From: Dipetalonema caudispina
Taxonomy: Eukaryota; Nematoda; Chromadorea; Rhabditida; Onchocercidae
Length of the DNA stretch: 64,000 nt
Assembly: GCA_013365325.1 (NCBI GenBank)
Contig: JABVXV010000082.1
Span: forward strand, 124,001-188,000
Direction: 5' to 3'
Positions 39,501 to 50,578 of the stretch are shown here, in pieces (the first letter of the stretch is position 1; each line of letters begins with the position of its first letter). A model generated the notes under the pieces. That model did not search any database. It was not told where the DNA came from and was given only the letters and a program-made list of their open reading frames with translations. The translations under genes were made by a program, and so were the position numbers.

Positions 39501-42500
39501 TGCTGATAATCTCAGAAAGGTTATATTTGAATCTAAATGAGAAACAGCAAATTGAGAATGAATTGAGATTGAATTGGAGAATGATGACACATTTATGACT
39601 CGGAACTTGTATTCTATTAAAATTCTGTGTTGCAGGTGTATCGCTTTTTTTAGGGTGGTAGTAAAGGAAGAGAGGGTGAGGAAAAACAACTGAATTTGGT
39701 TTCAATCTCAGTAATTCATTTTCCACCAATTTTTCAAAGTTGTTCCTTCGAATGCTAATATGTACTTGTAGTTCTAGTCGATTATTTATGTTAATGATGT
39801 TGAAATTAATTAGTTTTTCTTTTTTTTCAGTGAACTGTGAAATATGTAGTTGTAGTTCTAATCGATCACATGAAGCGTAAGATGATGAGAGAGATGTGTG
39901 AAAAAAATCGTAGTTTTTTAGTCAAATGTTTCTATATGACTGTTGTTTGCTTTTTAAACAAGCTGAATCACATATGTTGCATGCATATATTAAATAATCT
40001 GAAATGGTTATCCCAGTTTCTCTAAAATTTATGTTGGAAAATGACAATTTCTAGTGGTACTCAAAAAGAACGAACAGGAAAAGAGGAGTAGGGAACAGTT
40101 GGAGTGACCTAGATGGCATTGGCCGCGTTATTGAACAGTGGTGAAATGAGACAAATATATGATCTTTTTGCGCAACAATGAGTTGAGTCGTGAGTAAATG
40201 ACCAAATATTGGAATCATTTTCCCAATTAAACAAATAAAAGATTGAATATAGGATTGAATTACATTCAACCTTTTGCCCTTGAAAAATATTGAAATTATT
40301 AAAGCAAACTTTTTGTTGAGTGCTTTCATTTACGAAAGTAATAGTTTTGAGTAGTGTTATCAGTATTACTTAGTGTGTGATCATTTGAGGATCAGGCAGG
40401 AAGATAACTTGGATCAAAAAGGAAGAACGGCCTGAATAACATCTGATTGGAAGAGACGCTGTGTTTGATTTGGAGAAATTCGCGCTTCATACAAAGAGAA
40501 TGAGTGAAGTGAAGGGAACTGGTTGGAAGAGTGGAGAAGCGAAGACTGCAATTATATGTCATGTCATACAGAATGTGAAGAGATTGCATTTCAGGATGCG
40601 CCGATATGATAAATGGCCTGTTGTCAAACTGATTTGCACACTCTGTCACCGATCGGAAAATATGCGCTTTTCATACATCCTTCCCTTCCTAACAATATTT
40701 TTTTATTTGATAACTCGACAGCCGTCTTCATTATCCGGACCGTCTTTTTTAAATATATTACCAACATTTCTCGATTTTTCATTTTTCTAATCCTTTTAAC
40801 CTTTACATTTTTGCACCGTAAATTGACTTTGAACAGAAAAATATGTGTGATTGGTAGGAGAAAGTGGTTATTTGTCTTGTAGATTGTCGAACACATCCTT
40901 ATCATCTTTGATCTTTTGCCTCTCTATAAACTGTCTATACTTAATTATTAAAAAGTTGGTAATCTTTCTTATTTCTCTTTCATGAATAATATTTATATTA
41001 GATGTAAGGAATTATATTTATTCAAGCAATCCCCTATGTATGTTGACGAATGCAATGATAAATGAGAAGATGAAAGGGAAGATGAAGTAGTGAAATAAGT
41101 GGACGAACGGGAAAGGCAATACGTCATGAAAGTTGGGAATAATAATTAGCAGTTCGTTATAGTAATTTATGATCATATTAATAGCTAACTTTATTATTTG
41201 TAATCGGATATTAAGTCCTCATATTAATTTTTCTATACAACTAGCGAAACTTTCCAGAAGTATACACGATGTTAGAAATTAGTAGTACTAATTAGTAGTT
41301 GTGATTTATGATATGTTTATTAAGTGTCAGTTTATTTGAAAAGATTCCATTTGCGAGAAAAAAATTTAAGGAGATGAGAGGGGAGAGCACTATCATGGGT
41401 ACGTGTAGTTGCAGCAGTTGCATGCCATGTTGCTGAGTTGCTGATGCGATTATCATCAAGTTGGTATTTTGACAAAACTAAATGCTTTCCATTCCATTCG
41501 TTTGACCCGGAAGTATTTGTAGTATCCTCTTCGTGTAACAGAAAGATTGAGAACATTTTGTCGTAGTGGAATGAAACCTGTTTGATGGTGATATTAAATG
41601 AGCGAAAGTGATTGCTTATTGTTCATTAAGAGTACCTTATCTAGTTCCGTCCATGATTCAGAAATTGAACTACAGAGTTATCAAGAATCGAGGGAAGTTA
41701 TTAATTGATGAATTCTATTGCAGTGAATCGGGTGATATCTAGGAAAAGCTCTTTTCACATTTCGATGGGAAGAAATGGGTAAAGTAATCATATTCCCTGC
41801 TTCGAGGAGACACACGTCATTGTTATTTGAGAAGTTAAAATCAACTACTGTCGTATTTTTCGAAAAATCATGATGCCTGCAAATGTATGTATAAAGACTT
41901 AGTACACCCGATGTAAGAAATTGGTAGTGGGTAATTAAATTTTCGATGCTTTTTTCCGGAATGAACACAATGAAGAGCAAGTGAATGGGAAACCGGTTGA
42001 TTATCTGATTGTGTAGTTCAATATGTATATTTTAGTGAATTTTAAGATTGGAATCCGTTTGATAACTTTCCGTCCTTCTTCATCTCCCAGCTTTTCAGTA
42101 TTCTGACGCCGATGTCAACTAAAAAGCTCGTTTACCATCGGAGTAATGTGTGTTTTAGGGCGATAAAATTGCCCCTTCAAATGCCTTCAAGCTATACAAC
42201 AGCTCCATAACCTCTCTTTGTTGCTCTATTCCGCCAATGACTGCCGCCACCACTTCCCTTTTCTCGGTTCCAAATCTAGTCTAGACTCATTTTCCCTTTC
42301 GAGTCTCCATTATCTTATTTCAATTCACTCATTTTATTTGCCTCCCATGAATAAATTTGATTTCCCTGCTGGCTTCTGGTTGCTTGTTTTACTGCCAAAT
42401 GTCATACAAGCTTATGATACTTAAGTAGAAGATATTTAAACTTCAAGTGAAACATTATAATTTGATAATAGTCAGCACTTGATTTAGTAGTTCGTAGATA

Positions 42501-45500
42501 AGGCAAGGATTCAGTGAGTCTTCAAACATTATGTCCTTGACTTCCTAATTTTTCGTCATGATTCCATTAAACATCCTTTCCGTTACTGCGATACAATCCT
42601 ATCGATTCATTGCACAATGTGTTTCCATTAATAGCATGCTTAAAGGTCTATTTCATTAAGGTTTCTAATGTAGAGTACTTTTTATAAAGAGACTGTTGAT
42701 GATGGTGTGATGAAGATTCCGATAGAACTATTGATTTTTATGTATGAGTAAATAATGATTGCAATCTTGTGACATATCCGAAACGAAGTTAGAGGCAGAT
42801 TTTTGCTTAGAATAGACGTAAAACGTATATTGCCTTTACGTGAGGCTCTTTTCTATTGTAAGATAATGTAGTTTCTTCCATTTTATCCTTTAAAATTTCC
42901 AAATTCGTTCTCAATCAATTTGACGTTTAACAAGTGCTACTCTACTAGTTGTTAACGGTAACTGGACGGTGAGTGAGTGCATCTAACTTCGTTGCGTTGT
43001 CAATCCTCCAACTCTTCACTTTCCTCCTCCCATCTTTACTTCATTTTCCCTCCCCGTTCACATCAGTTTTATTTCACCACTGAAAACTTGAATCTTTTCG
43101 TATTTTCCTCACGATTCGTATCCTTTTGTTGATTATATTTCTCTCCAATCCTGTTTGCATGTTTATCGCTTCCAAATAACTGCAGCAACTTTTTTTTGAG
43201 AAGTCTCCCTTGCTTACTACGACTAAATCATTCATGCTGGACTATAAAGCATACATGAATCAAAATATGAGCAGCAAATTTTTCTGATTCGGAATTTTTC
43301 AATTTCCGAGACATATTTTTTAATGAGGACCATTTTTTGTCTAGAAATCAAGCGAAATAGGCCGACAAATTCCATGTATATATTCTTTTTAAGAGTAGTG
43401 ATACTACACTGATTGATAGCAAATGACAGTTAAGTAAGACTCGATCGAGGGCATTACTGTTATCAAGAGTGACTTACGAATAACATTTGCCTTCTTCATC
43501 AAGATCCCTGCGACCATCTGCTATTATGAAAATGACCTCTTCCTCTTTCATCTTTCATCTCTGCAATAGGAATATCTTTATTAGATCCTTCTCTCTTCTT
43601 GGTTCATTGAGCACAGATATTTATGTCCTGTTCTAATCTGTGGATTTTATCCTTTCTTCCCCATTTCTATCCTTATTTCATTCATCGTTTTTTCTTCCTA
43701 TTTTCTTGGATTTTTCATTTTTCTTGTAATACCTATTCTTTATTGGACCAGCATTCTTTTTAATCATAAATGCAAATAATGTTATAAAAACAAGAAAGAT
43801 AAACAGAACATGGGGTACTCACGCTTAAGAGCAAGTTATCAGTTTATTTGCATGCTTGGAAAGTAGTTTTACGATATGCTTAAAATCCAGTGATGTGTGA
43901 GATGAACGAAAGACTTTTGAAAACTGGTGATGTGGTATTATTTGAACATGATTTCATAGCAGATGTGTGTATAAACACAATGTATTTATTATGAAGAATT
44001 CGATTAAATGGTAGAGATAATAGTAGTTTGGATGATACCAAAAATTCAGATCTTTCTTCCTGATTTAAGAGTAATCCTTTAGCTTTTGAAAAGAAAAGTT
44101 AAGCAATAGATCATTCAATTTTAAGCCATTAGCGAGAATACTTATCGATCACTTGTTAAATTCTCAACAGTCGGTAATTATATTTCTTTTATCCTTTTAT
44201 GGCCTCACAATGTTTGCTTGGCAGACTGAATATTCACTGAGTTCTTCAGGATTTAATCAATTTCATGCTCGATAGTAAGGCACTTAATGAAAGTATTTAG
44301 ACCTTCATTTATAGCCGTGTAACACATACGAAATATCTGCGCATGATTGGATTCGGTAGCCTATTTATTATTACTAAGAGGAATGGAAGGTAGGATGCGC
44401 TGTTTGAGCGCTTCTGGCAAATGCCTTATTAATTTATTGTGCCTCTCTTTCTCTCCCTACACATCTCCAGCAACCTTCCTCTTCCCGTCAATTTATTTAA
44501 CCTGCTTTCACCTGCATTATTCTACCTTCTCACTTCAGTTCGTAGTAAAGCTTTCGCTAAGGAATTTGATTATAGTTATCTTATATTTAAACGCCGTATG
44601 ACAGTTTTTTTTTGTTATCAACTTTACAAAAGAAGGACATAGCCCACTTTTGTACTTTTCTTTATGAACTAAATTAAAATTGTGTAATGACATTTGCGTT
44701 TACATTTATATGGTTGAAGTGATTATATATTCATTATTATTTAGCAATACATAGTAGACACATCGTAAATCTTATAGTTTTATCATTATTTAAAGTAAAA
44801 GAAATGATAATTGTACGATATTGTCTGAGTTGCTGAACAACTATGTTCGGAATGTAGAATTTTTCAGTTTAGTTCAGTGAAACAGTTCACATGCCAGTGC
44901 TCCTTAAATCTCAAATTACTGATTGTTATTTGTTCAAAGGAATTTTCTTCACTAACCAGATATTATTAGTAAGATCAGTCAGATACAAATCCATCACGCA
45001 GGATTTGCTAGTCTGAAGTACTTTTCTTACTGATTAAAATTCTGAGCTAAGTCTGTGGGAAGTTATCGGTGTAGAAGTAATGCTTTGATAAGTTTGATGA
45101 AATCAATAATTGTTGTAAAAAGTGATTTCAACTTTTTGACTTAACATTTCATCTGTTTCAGTGTATCCGGCTCCAAATTCAGCACCAGCCAATCAGCAAT
45201 CAAATTTGCAACCTCAGCAGTATTCACCCGTTGGTACGTAACTGCTCTTTCTTTTATCATCAAATTTTAAATATAAATTCTGAGTCTGCGAAAAGTACTC
45301 ATTAATGGTACTTTATGTTTTAAGATTAAGGAAACGAGCCTGTCAATAGGAACTGAGTGACTTAGCATTATGCTACCTTTACCCCCATGAAAAATAAATA
45401 AGCTCATCCCTACTATGTAAATCAAGATGACGACTCTCAGCTGGCAGTCTGTAAATTAAAGAAAAAAACTTTTCTTCCAAACTTCAGCTTATTGTTTGCA

Positions 45501-48500
45501 AGAGTAGATGCAATTACAAACTTCGGATACATTTATTTCTCAAACCTTCTATCGGAATTTATAACTATTGCTTTTGTTACCTTCCGTGCTTCACTTATGA
45601 ATAGTTCTGCAGCATTTGTTGCAGTGATGAATTTCATGGCCAACAGAGAAATTGTTGGAAAAGGGAGCATACATTAATAAAAGTGCTTTCAGATACAACA
45701 TTTTTTTTTTCTTTTTTTGCAGTCGATAATGAGACTTGAAATTACTTGGCCTGCTCTCTGCAGACAGGAGCAAAAGAATCCTCTTCATTATTGTTGTTGA
45801 ATATGTTATATTTGTAAAAAGGAAAATAAAATGCAAGTTGATGCATCTTTGAGTGAAAGCTTTGGCAAAGTGTTATGAGGATACTCTGTTACTCTTTTCT
45901 CATCCTTAGAAAAGAATCAGAACTGCGGGATCGGGCAAGTAGTATACTTAATGCAAAAATAAAAAGGTCAAGTTTAACAGTTCAGAATTGTCCTTGGAAA
46001 TTTTTAATGAAAATCAGATTTATTTTCATCAATATGAGAGAATTTTGAGTTTTATTCGTAAATGAAACCGTGAAAACAATTTTTCATTTCTAATCAAGAA
46101 AAATTTATTTGGATATGTTTAAGAAGTAATCATATGATCAGCTGAAGACTTATGTTATGTCGTACATCAGGAGGCTTATTTTACAGCAAGATATTCATCA
46201 CCAGGAGCAGTACAAAGCCAAGCACCTGCTGCTTCGATAAATTCATGTTATCAGACACCATCTGGTCACGATATGCGCTCACCCCAGCTAATGTCTCCAA
46301 CTCAAGCTTCAGTTCCAGGTGCTGTTTCGCAAGCTGCTGGTGGTGGTTTAACACCTCCTGTAGTTAACAACACCGCACTGCAACGGAGTATTTCAAATAG
46401 TAAGTTAATTTTCCATGGATTTTGTCATTCATTTCCCTTTGCACTTTCTATGGATCATATCAATTTTTAAAAAATGAATGTTGGGTGGATTTTTTTTCTG
46501 ATTCAGATTTCTTGAAGCCTACTTGTTCTCAATTCTTTTGGGGCATCTGAGCTCCGAAATCTTTAAAGAATTAAGAATTTATTTTCCCTGAAATTTCGAA
46601 TTTTTTTTGCATATATTTTTTTTTGCATATACACCTTTTTTTAGTGAACGTTAATCTATGCTTATTTTAGTGGATATGCAACCAAGCAGTAGTCCTGCGG
46701 TCAGTTCTCCTCATATCCGTATGGTGCAGCAAACGACACCTTTCTATGGACACGACCCAAATGTTGCTGGAAGTGGTACTGCTTTTGCTGTGGTCTAATC
46801 AATTTTAGGTTGCAGAGTGGAATTTCTGGAAATTCTTTTATCGGAATTAGACATAAGAATACAATTACTTATTTCATTGGTAAAAAATTACAGTGCAGTC
46901 GGATATGTGCCTTGTCGGTTGTTTCTTCGTGGTCATTGAGCATGAAAAAGTGCTGGTGGATCGTTTAGATGTGCAAGAAATAGGTGCTGTTGTTCGGTTA
47001 CATGGTGGTGAAATCGAGTTCGGTGTACGAGCTTACAATAATGTGAACAGCGATCGGGTAACCCATGTCATCTGCGAATCAATGCGACATCCGTTAGTTC
47101 AACAGGTGATGGGAATTAGTGTCAGTTCACTTCGACCAACTAGTCCTTGTAATTTCTACCCTTCCAGTTTTTAAGTAGACTCTTTTTTTTCAATTTTGAC
47201 AAGTTTTTCAGAATTTTGTTTTCGTGATCTGCTCTAAGCTATCCTAATCGTCATGAAGCAGTTTTACGTTTCGCACATCAACTTAAGACATTATGTGTAG
47301 CTGTGAAATTCATCTGACATGATATGAAATCATTTTAAATACATGTTCCTATCGTTAAGTTCACACTTCTCTCAAATACTAATGGAAGAATTTGTATGGT
47401 CTTCTTTGCCGACTTTTTGCCGTTTTCCATATCGGTAAGAATGGCTTACATTACATGACGTCAATTTGAATTTTTACAGGCATTGAAGAGGGGTAAGCGA
47501 TGTGTAACACTGCACTGGCTAAATGATGTTCTCACCAAGAAACATCTTGAAGCACCCTGGCGTGTTTTTCATCTGCCAACTTTTTGGACTGATAATCATA
47601 GACCAGCTGCTGGCAAAGTATGAATTAAAATGAATTTATAGAATTTTATAAAGAAATTTTGAAGTTGAAGAGACACTGTCAATGTTGGCAAAAAATAAGA
47701 AGTGGGTTCGAAAAATCAAAAATTTAAAGAAGTCGCAGAGAACGATGAAGTATTTTGAATACTGAGATGCTCTGAAAATCTCACTAAAGTTGTGATTAAT
47801 TCTTCATCCTGGTTTAAATTTTCCCGTAAATTTAACATCCTTCGTACAGTAACACTATTTTCTAGATAATAGCAATAAATGGCTTCAATGAAAATGAACG
47901 ATGCGGTGTACGAATGATGATTACTGCCATAGGAGCCCGCTATACTCCCCATCTTACTAGCCATAATCACTATTTGGTCACAAAAACGTATGAAAAGTTC
48001 TATTTGCTGTTTCACAATTCTAATTACAGTTGCGATATTTTGTATCTTTTCATTTGATAAGGAATTTAAGAGCTAAAATATGGCTAATATGTTATCTAAT
48101 ACAAATAATTAGTCAACAATATTAAAAAGTAAGTAAATCAGTTATTATTTTAGATCCGAAGGCGAGAAAATAGATCGATGTCACGAAATGGGCATCTCAG
48201 TTGTAACATATCAGTGGCTGGTTGAAATTTATTTGGGTATCAAGAACGCAGTGAATGAAAATGAAAATTGCAGCCCCATCCCGGGAATGGTCTCGGATAC
48301 GAACGCGACACCTTATAATATGGAACATTACTCGGAAGCGTGCAAGCAGTTCCTACGTTTGTGTTTTTCCTAAATTCATTTTTCTTTAAAATCTTAAAAT
48401 TAGTTAATCTCTTGTTGTTTTAAGCTTCTGCTTCTAATTTTGACTCTTGTATGAATTTCATGAATGCAAATGAAGTTTCCAATAAGTTTTGTCAGTTTCG

Positions 48501-50578
48501 TTCCAGAACTTGGATTTCTGATCATTTCATTTTATTATTAATAAGACAAATTCTTCGTGTAAAAGTTTGCGAAGAAATTTGAATAAATCTGGAAGCTAAA
48601 TACAAATTAAATAGTCATAGATTCAGTTTTAAAGAATTGTTAATGTAAAAAATCAATGTCCCCTTAAAAAAAAAAAAAGAAAAAAAAAAAAACAGATTAA
48701 AAACATTAATGATGGGTTTCTCAGAACGTCTTCTCAGGGTAATATGATTGATGCTTAATAATACTTCAACTCTAAAAATTATTATTCGACGACGCTGACT
48801 GTAATATACAGTTCATTTGCCATTTGGTCGATATTCTATTGATGTTCATTGTATAATAATTCATTATTTCAGTTCCATGGAAAATACCAATTTTATTTGC
48901 AAATGAGCAGTGGCAGCGAGCGCTAGAAGTTAAAAGAAACGTAGAAAATGATAAAAATATTTTTCCAAATAAACGGTTTCGGTAAGCTTTTGGGAAGATT
49001 TTAAATTTTCAGCGATACTTTGAAATTTAAGGTATTGGAAAATCTCCTTAGTTAATTAGCTCATTATAGTATATAGTATGATTATATGATTATAGTATGA
49101 CAACGCCTCCGCCTACCGATGAAGAAATTGAAATAAGAAGGTCTGAAATGGGTACCCTTAAAGAATTTCCAGTGGTGTGCTTCAGCGGTTTCACTCCCGA
49201 AGAAAAGGATGCGTTAGGAAGAGTACGTTCCGATTTTATACAGTTAAATTGAACTTTTTCTGAATGTTTAATTTTTGTCCTGAAATCAAGTTCCTGGTCT
49301 GAATTCATTATTCAGCACTATTCTGGTAATATCCATTAATAATAATAGAAATTGTAAATTTTGGGAAAGTAAATAATGGGCGTTTTAGGGAAATAAATAA
49401 CGAACATTTCGCAATCTTTATAAATCCGCCAATAACAAAGTTTCACTTCAGAAAGTACGTTTTCTTGGTGGTGTGACTACTGAAAAAGTGCAGGAATGCA
49501 CACATCTGGTGGTGCTTAATTTATGGCGTACACTTAAGCTTCTGGAGGCAATAGCATTGGGCAAGAATGTTGTTGGGCCAAACTGGATTACTGATGGTTA
49601 CCGGTGCCGCATTATTCCAGGTAACTTTTTAAAATTTCCGAGAAGCCAGTAAAATTATGCTTAATTTGTTCAAGAAATAACACAGGTTGAAATAAATATT
49701 GATGCATTAAAATTTATTTCACAATTTAAAATACAGATTCACTGGATTATTTCGCTCGCGATGATGAAAATGAGAAAGTATTTGGTTACAACCTGAAATA
49801 TAGTGTTTTAAAAGCACGGTATCGAAAGCTTTTTCAGGTATGCGATGCAATTGAAGTGTTTCCACTACTCAAATTTAAATTGTTATTTCAATCTTCAGTT
49901 TTAAAAATTTTATGGTTAATATCTGTTTTCCTTAAAAATGCACATTCGCATTAAATCGCATTCTCTATTTTAGGATGTAACATTTTACTTAACTCCGAGT
50001 GTTGAACCATCTTATGAGGAATTATCAGCTTTAATTGAACTTGCCGGAGGCACTGTGTTAAGAGAAAGACCCCAACCTCAATACGTTATACATTGCATTG
50101 AGGTAATACTATTCATTTATTTTTAGTACTTGAATCACAATATTGAACGAATCTGTATCACTTAGTTACCGTAATTATAGAATTTAATTTTCTGAGTTTT
50201 TGTCTATAATTCACAAATTTTATAGACCGAATCATTATTGTTGCTAATTGGCAACGACAGCGATGTGCATCTCTTACAATATTTAACGGATTGTGGAATG
50301 CGTGCGTTTCATTTATTTTTTTATGATTTTTAAATTGCTTGGTTGAGATTTAATTTTTTTTTAGTCTCGCCAAAACTTCGAAACTTTTTTCTCAAAAACT
50401 TTTTTTTTCAGCTGTACACAATGTGGAAATAATTTTGACGGGTATTTTGCGCCAGAAACTGGAAAATTCGCCTCTTTACCGTGTGGCACCAATTCGACCA
50501 CCTCTACAACCAGTTTCAACACAACCTGTGTCAACCAAGAATACACAACAAAATGTCTCTCAGCGGGTCACTGCATAA
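24599..50578 (+). CDS. pis-1: PTIP/PAXIP1-like protein with four C-terminal BRCT domains (24 exons, 1023 aa)
   Basis: PTIP is a nuclear adaptor in KMT2C/D histone H3K4 methyltransferase complexes and the DNA-damage response; the C. elegans homologue PIS-1 sits with SET-16 and UTX-1. Twenty-four GT..AG exons join in phase: 24599-24664, 24859-24959, 25227-25296, 25461-25575, 25783-25866, 25982-26128, 26479-26624, 26763-26817, 30590-30846, 31486-31561, 45162-45233, 46187-46399, 46671-46792, 46899-47105, 47480-47617, 47866-47987, 48154-48356, 48873-48981, 49096-49222, 49452-49620, 49737-49837, 49974-50102, 50226-50301, 50412-50578. Residues 1-508 are Ser/Pro/Gln-rich (NNSSF, QQQPMG, QSQNSQQHPSS), like the Gln-rich middle of PTIP. 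Residues 509-1023 are four BRCT domains. The N-terminal BRCT pair of vertebrate PTIP is not seen. Family call secure; symbol inferred. Confidence 0.9.
26818..30589 (+). other. pis-1 intron 8 (3.8 kb), no gene inside
   Basis: This intron lies between the exon ending RVPYS and the exon beginning GYPPGMSQ. It is AT-rich with scattered short frames on both strands and no coding signature. It contains a partial local duplication (29536-29590 and 29968-30013). Confidence 0.6.
29536..30013. repeat. imperfect direct duplication inside pis-1 intron 8
   Basis: The word ATTCTGCTATCTCCATTA followed by an AATGTCyCTATAGTAAAT block appears at 29536-29590 and again at 29968-30013, about 430 bases apart. A CCACTTGAAT word also recurs near 29883 and 30139. 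This suggests a diverged segmental tandem duplication of roughly 0.3-0.4 kb. Confidence 0.5.
31562..45161 (+). other. giant pis-1 intron 10 (13.6 kb)
   Basis: This intron lies between the exon ending ASPTYQ and the exon beginning YPAPNSAPANQQ. Most of it is AT-rich with no supported gene. Three blocks are purine-rich or GC-richer and open in several frames: 37003-37595 (listed separately), 38838-38986 and about 40450-40690. Frames at 35766-36062 (minus) and 36352-36669 (plus) are longer than average but have no family features. I saw no transposase, reverse transcriptase or terminal repeat. Confidence 0.6.
37003..37595 (+). other. coding-like island in the pis-1 intron, possible alternative exon(s)
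   Basis: After a TTATTTTCCCAG acceptor the sequence 37003-37150 reads a Ser/His/Pro-rich peptide (YELDLSEMSHQNSSSTHPEL...) to a possible GT donor. It starts in phase 0 and ends in phase 1, exactly like exon 10 (31486-31561), so it could replace exon 10 between exons 9 and 11. A second frame, entered from a CCAG at 37145 and running to a strong AGTAAGT donor after 37595, reads 149 codons (…EVGINLELDTSVSTGTKV…LPSPRTLNDMMSKVQ) and would fit between exons 10 and 11. A third frame (37179-37364) is also open, with a signal-peptide-like start (MRKKVRILVLLPLASPLQIL). No family is recognised; it may be alternative exons, a decayed exon or chance. Confidence 0.3.
46899..50578 (+). other. pis-1: four BRCT domains of the PTIP-like protein
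   Basis: These exons encode residues 509-1023 and align in order with BRCT3-6 of PTIP. Domain one: 46899-47105 and 47480-47617, with LHGGEIEFG, THVICES and the closing Trp in KRCVTLHWLNDVL. Domain two: 47866-48356, with IIAINGFNE, IGARYTPHL and VVTYQWLVE. The linker has LPWKIPILFA. Domain three: 49096-49620, with VVCFSGFTPEEK, FLGGVTTEKVQECTHLVV and VVGPNWITDGYR. Domain four: 49974-50578, with VTFYLTPSV, LIELAGGTVL and MPVHNVEIILTGILRQKL. The tandem pair at the C terminus is the phosphopeptide-binding unit in human PTIP; the pairs appear intact here. Confidence 0.88.
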
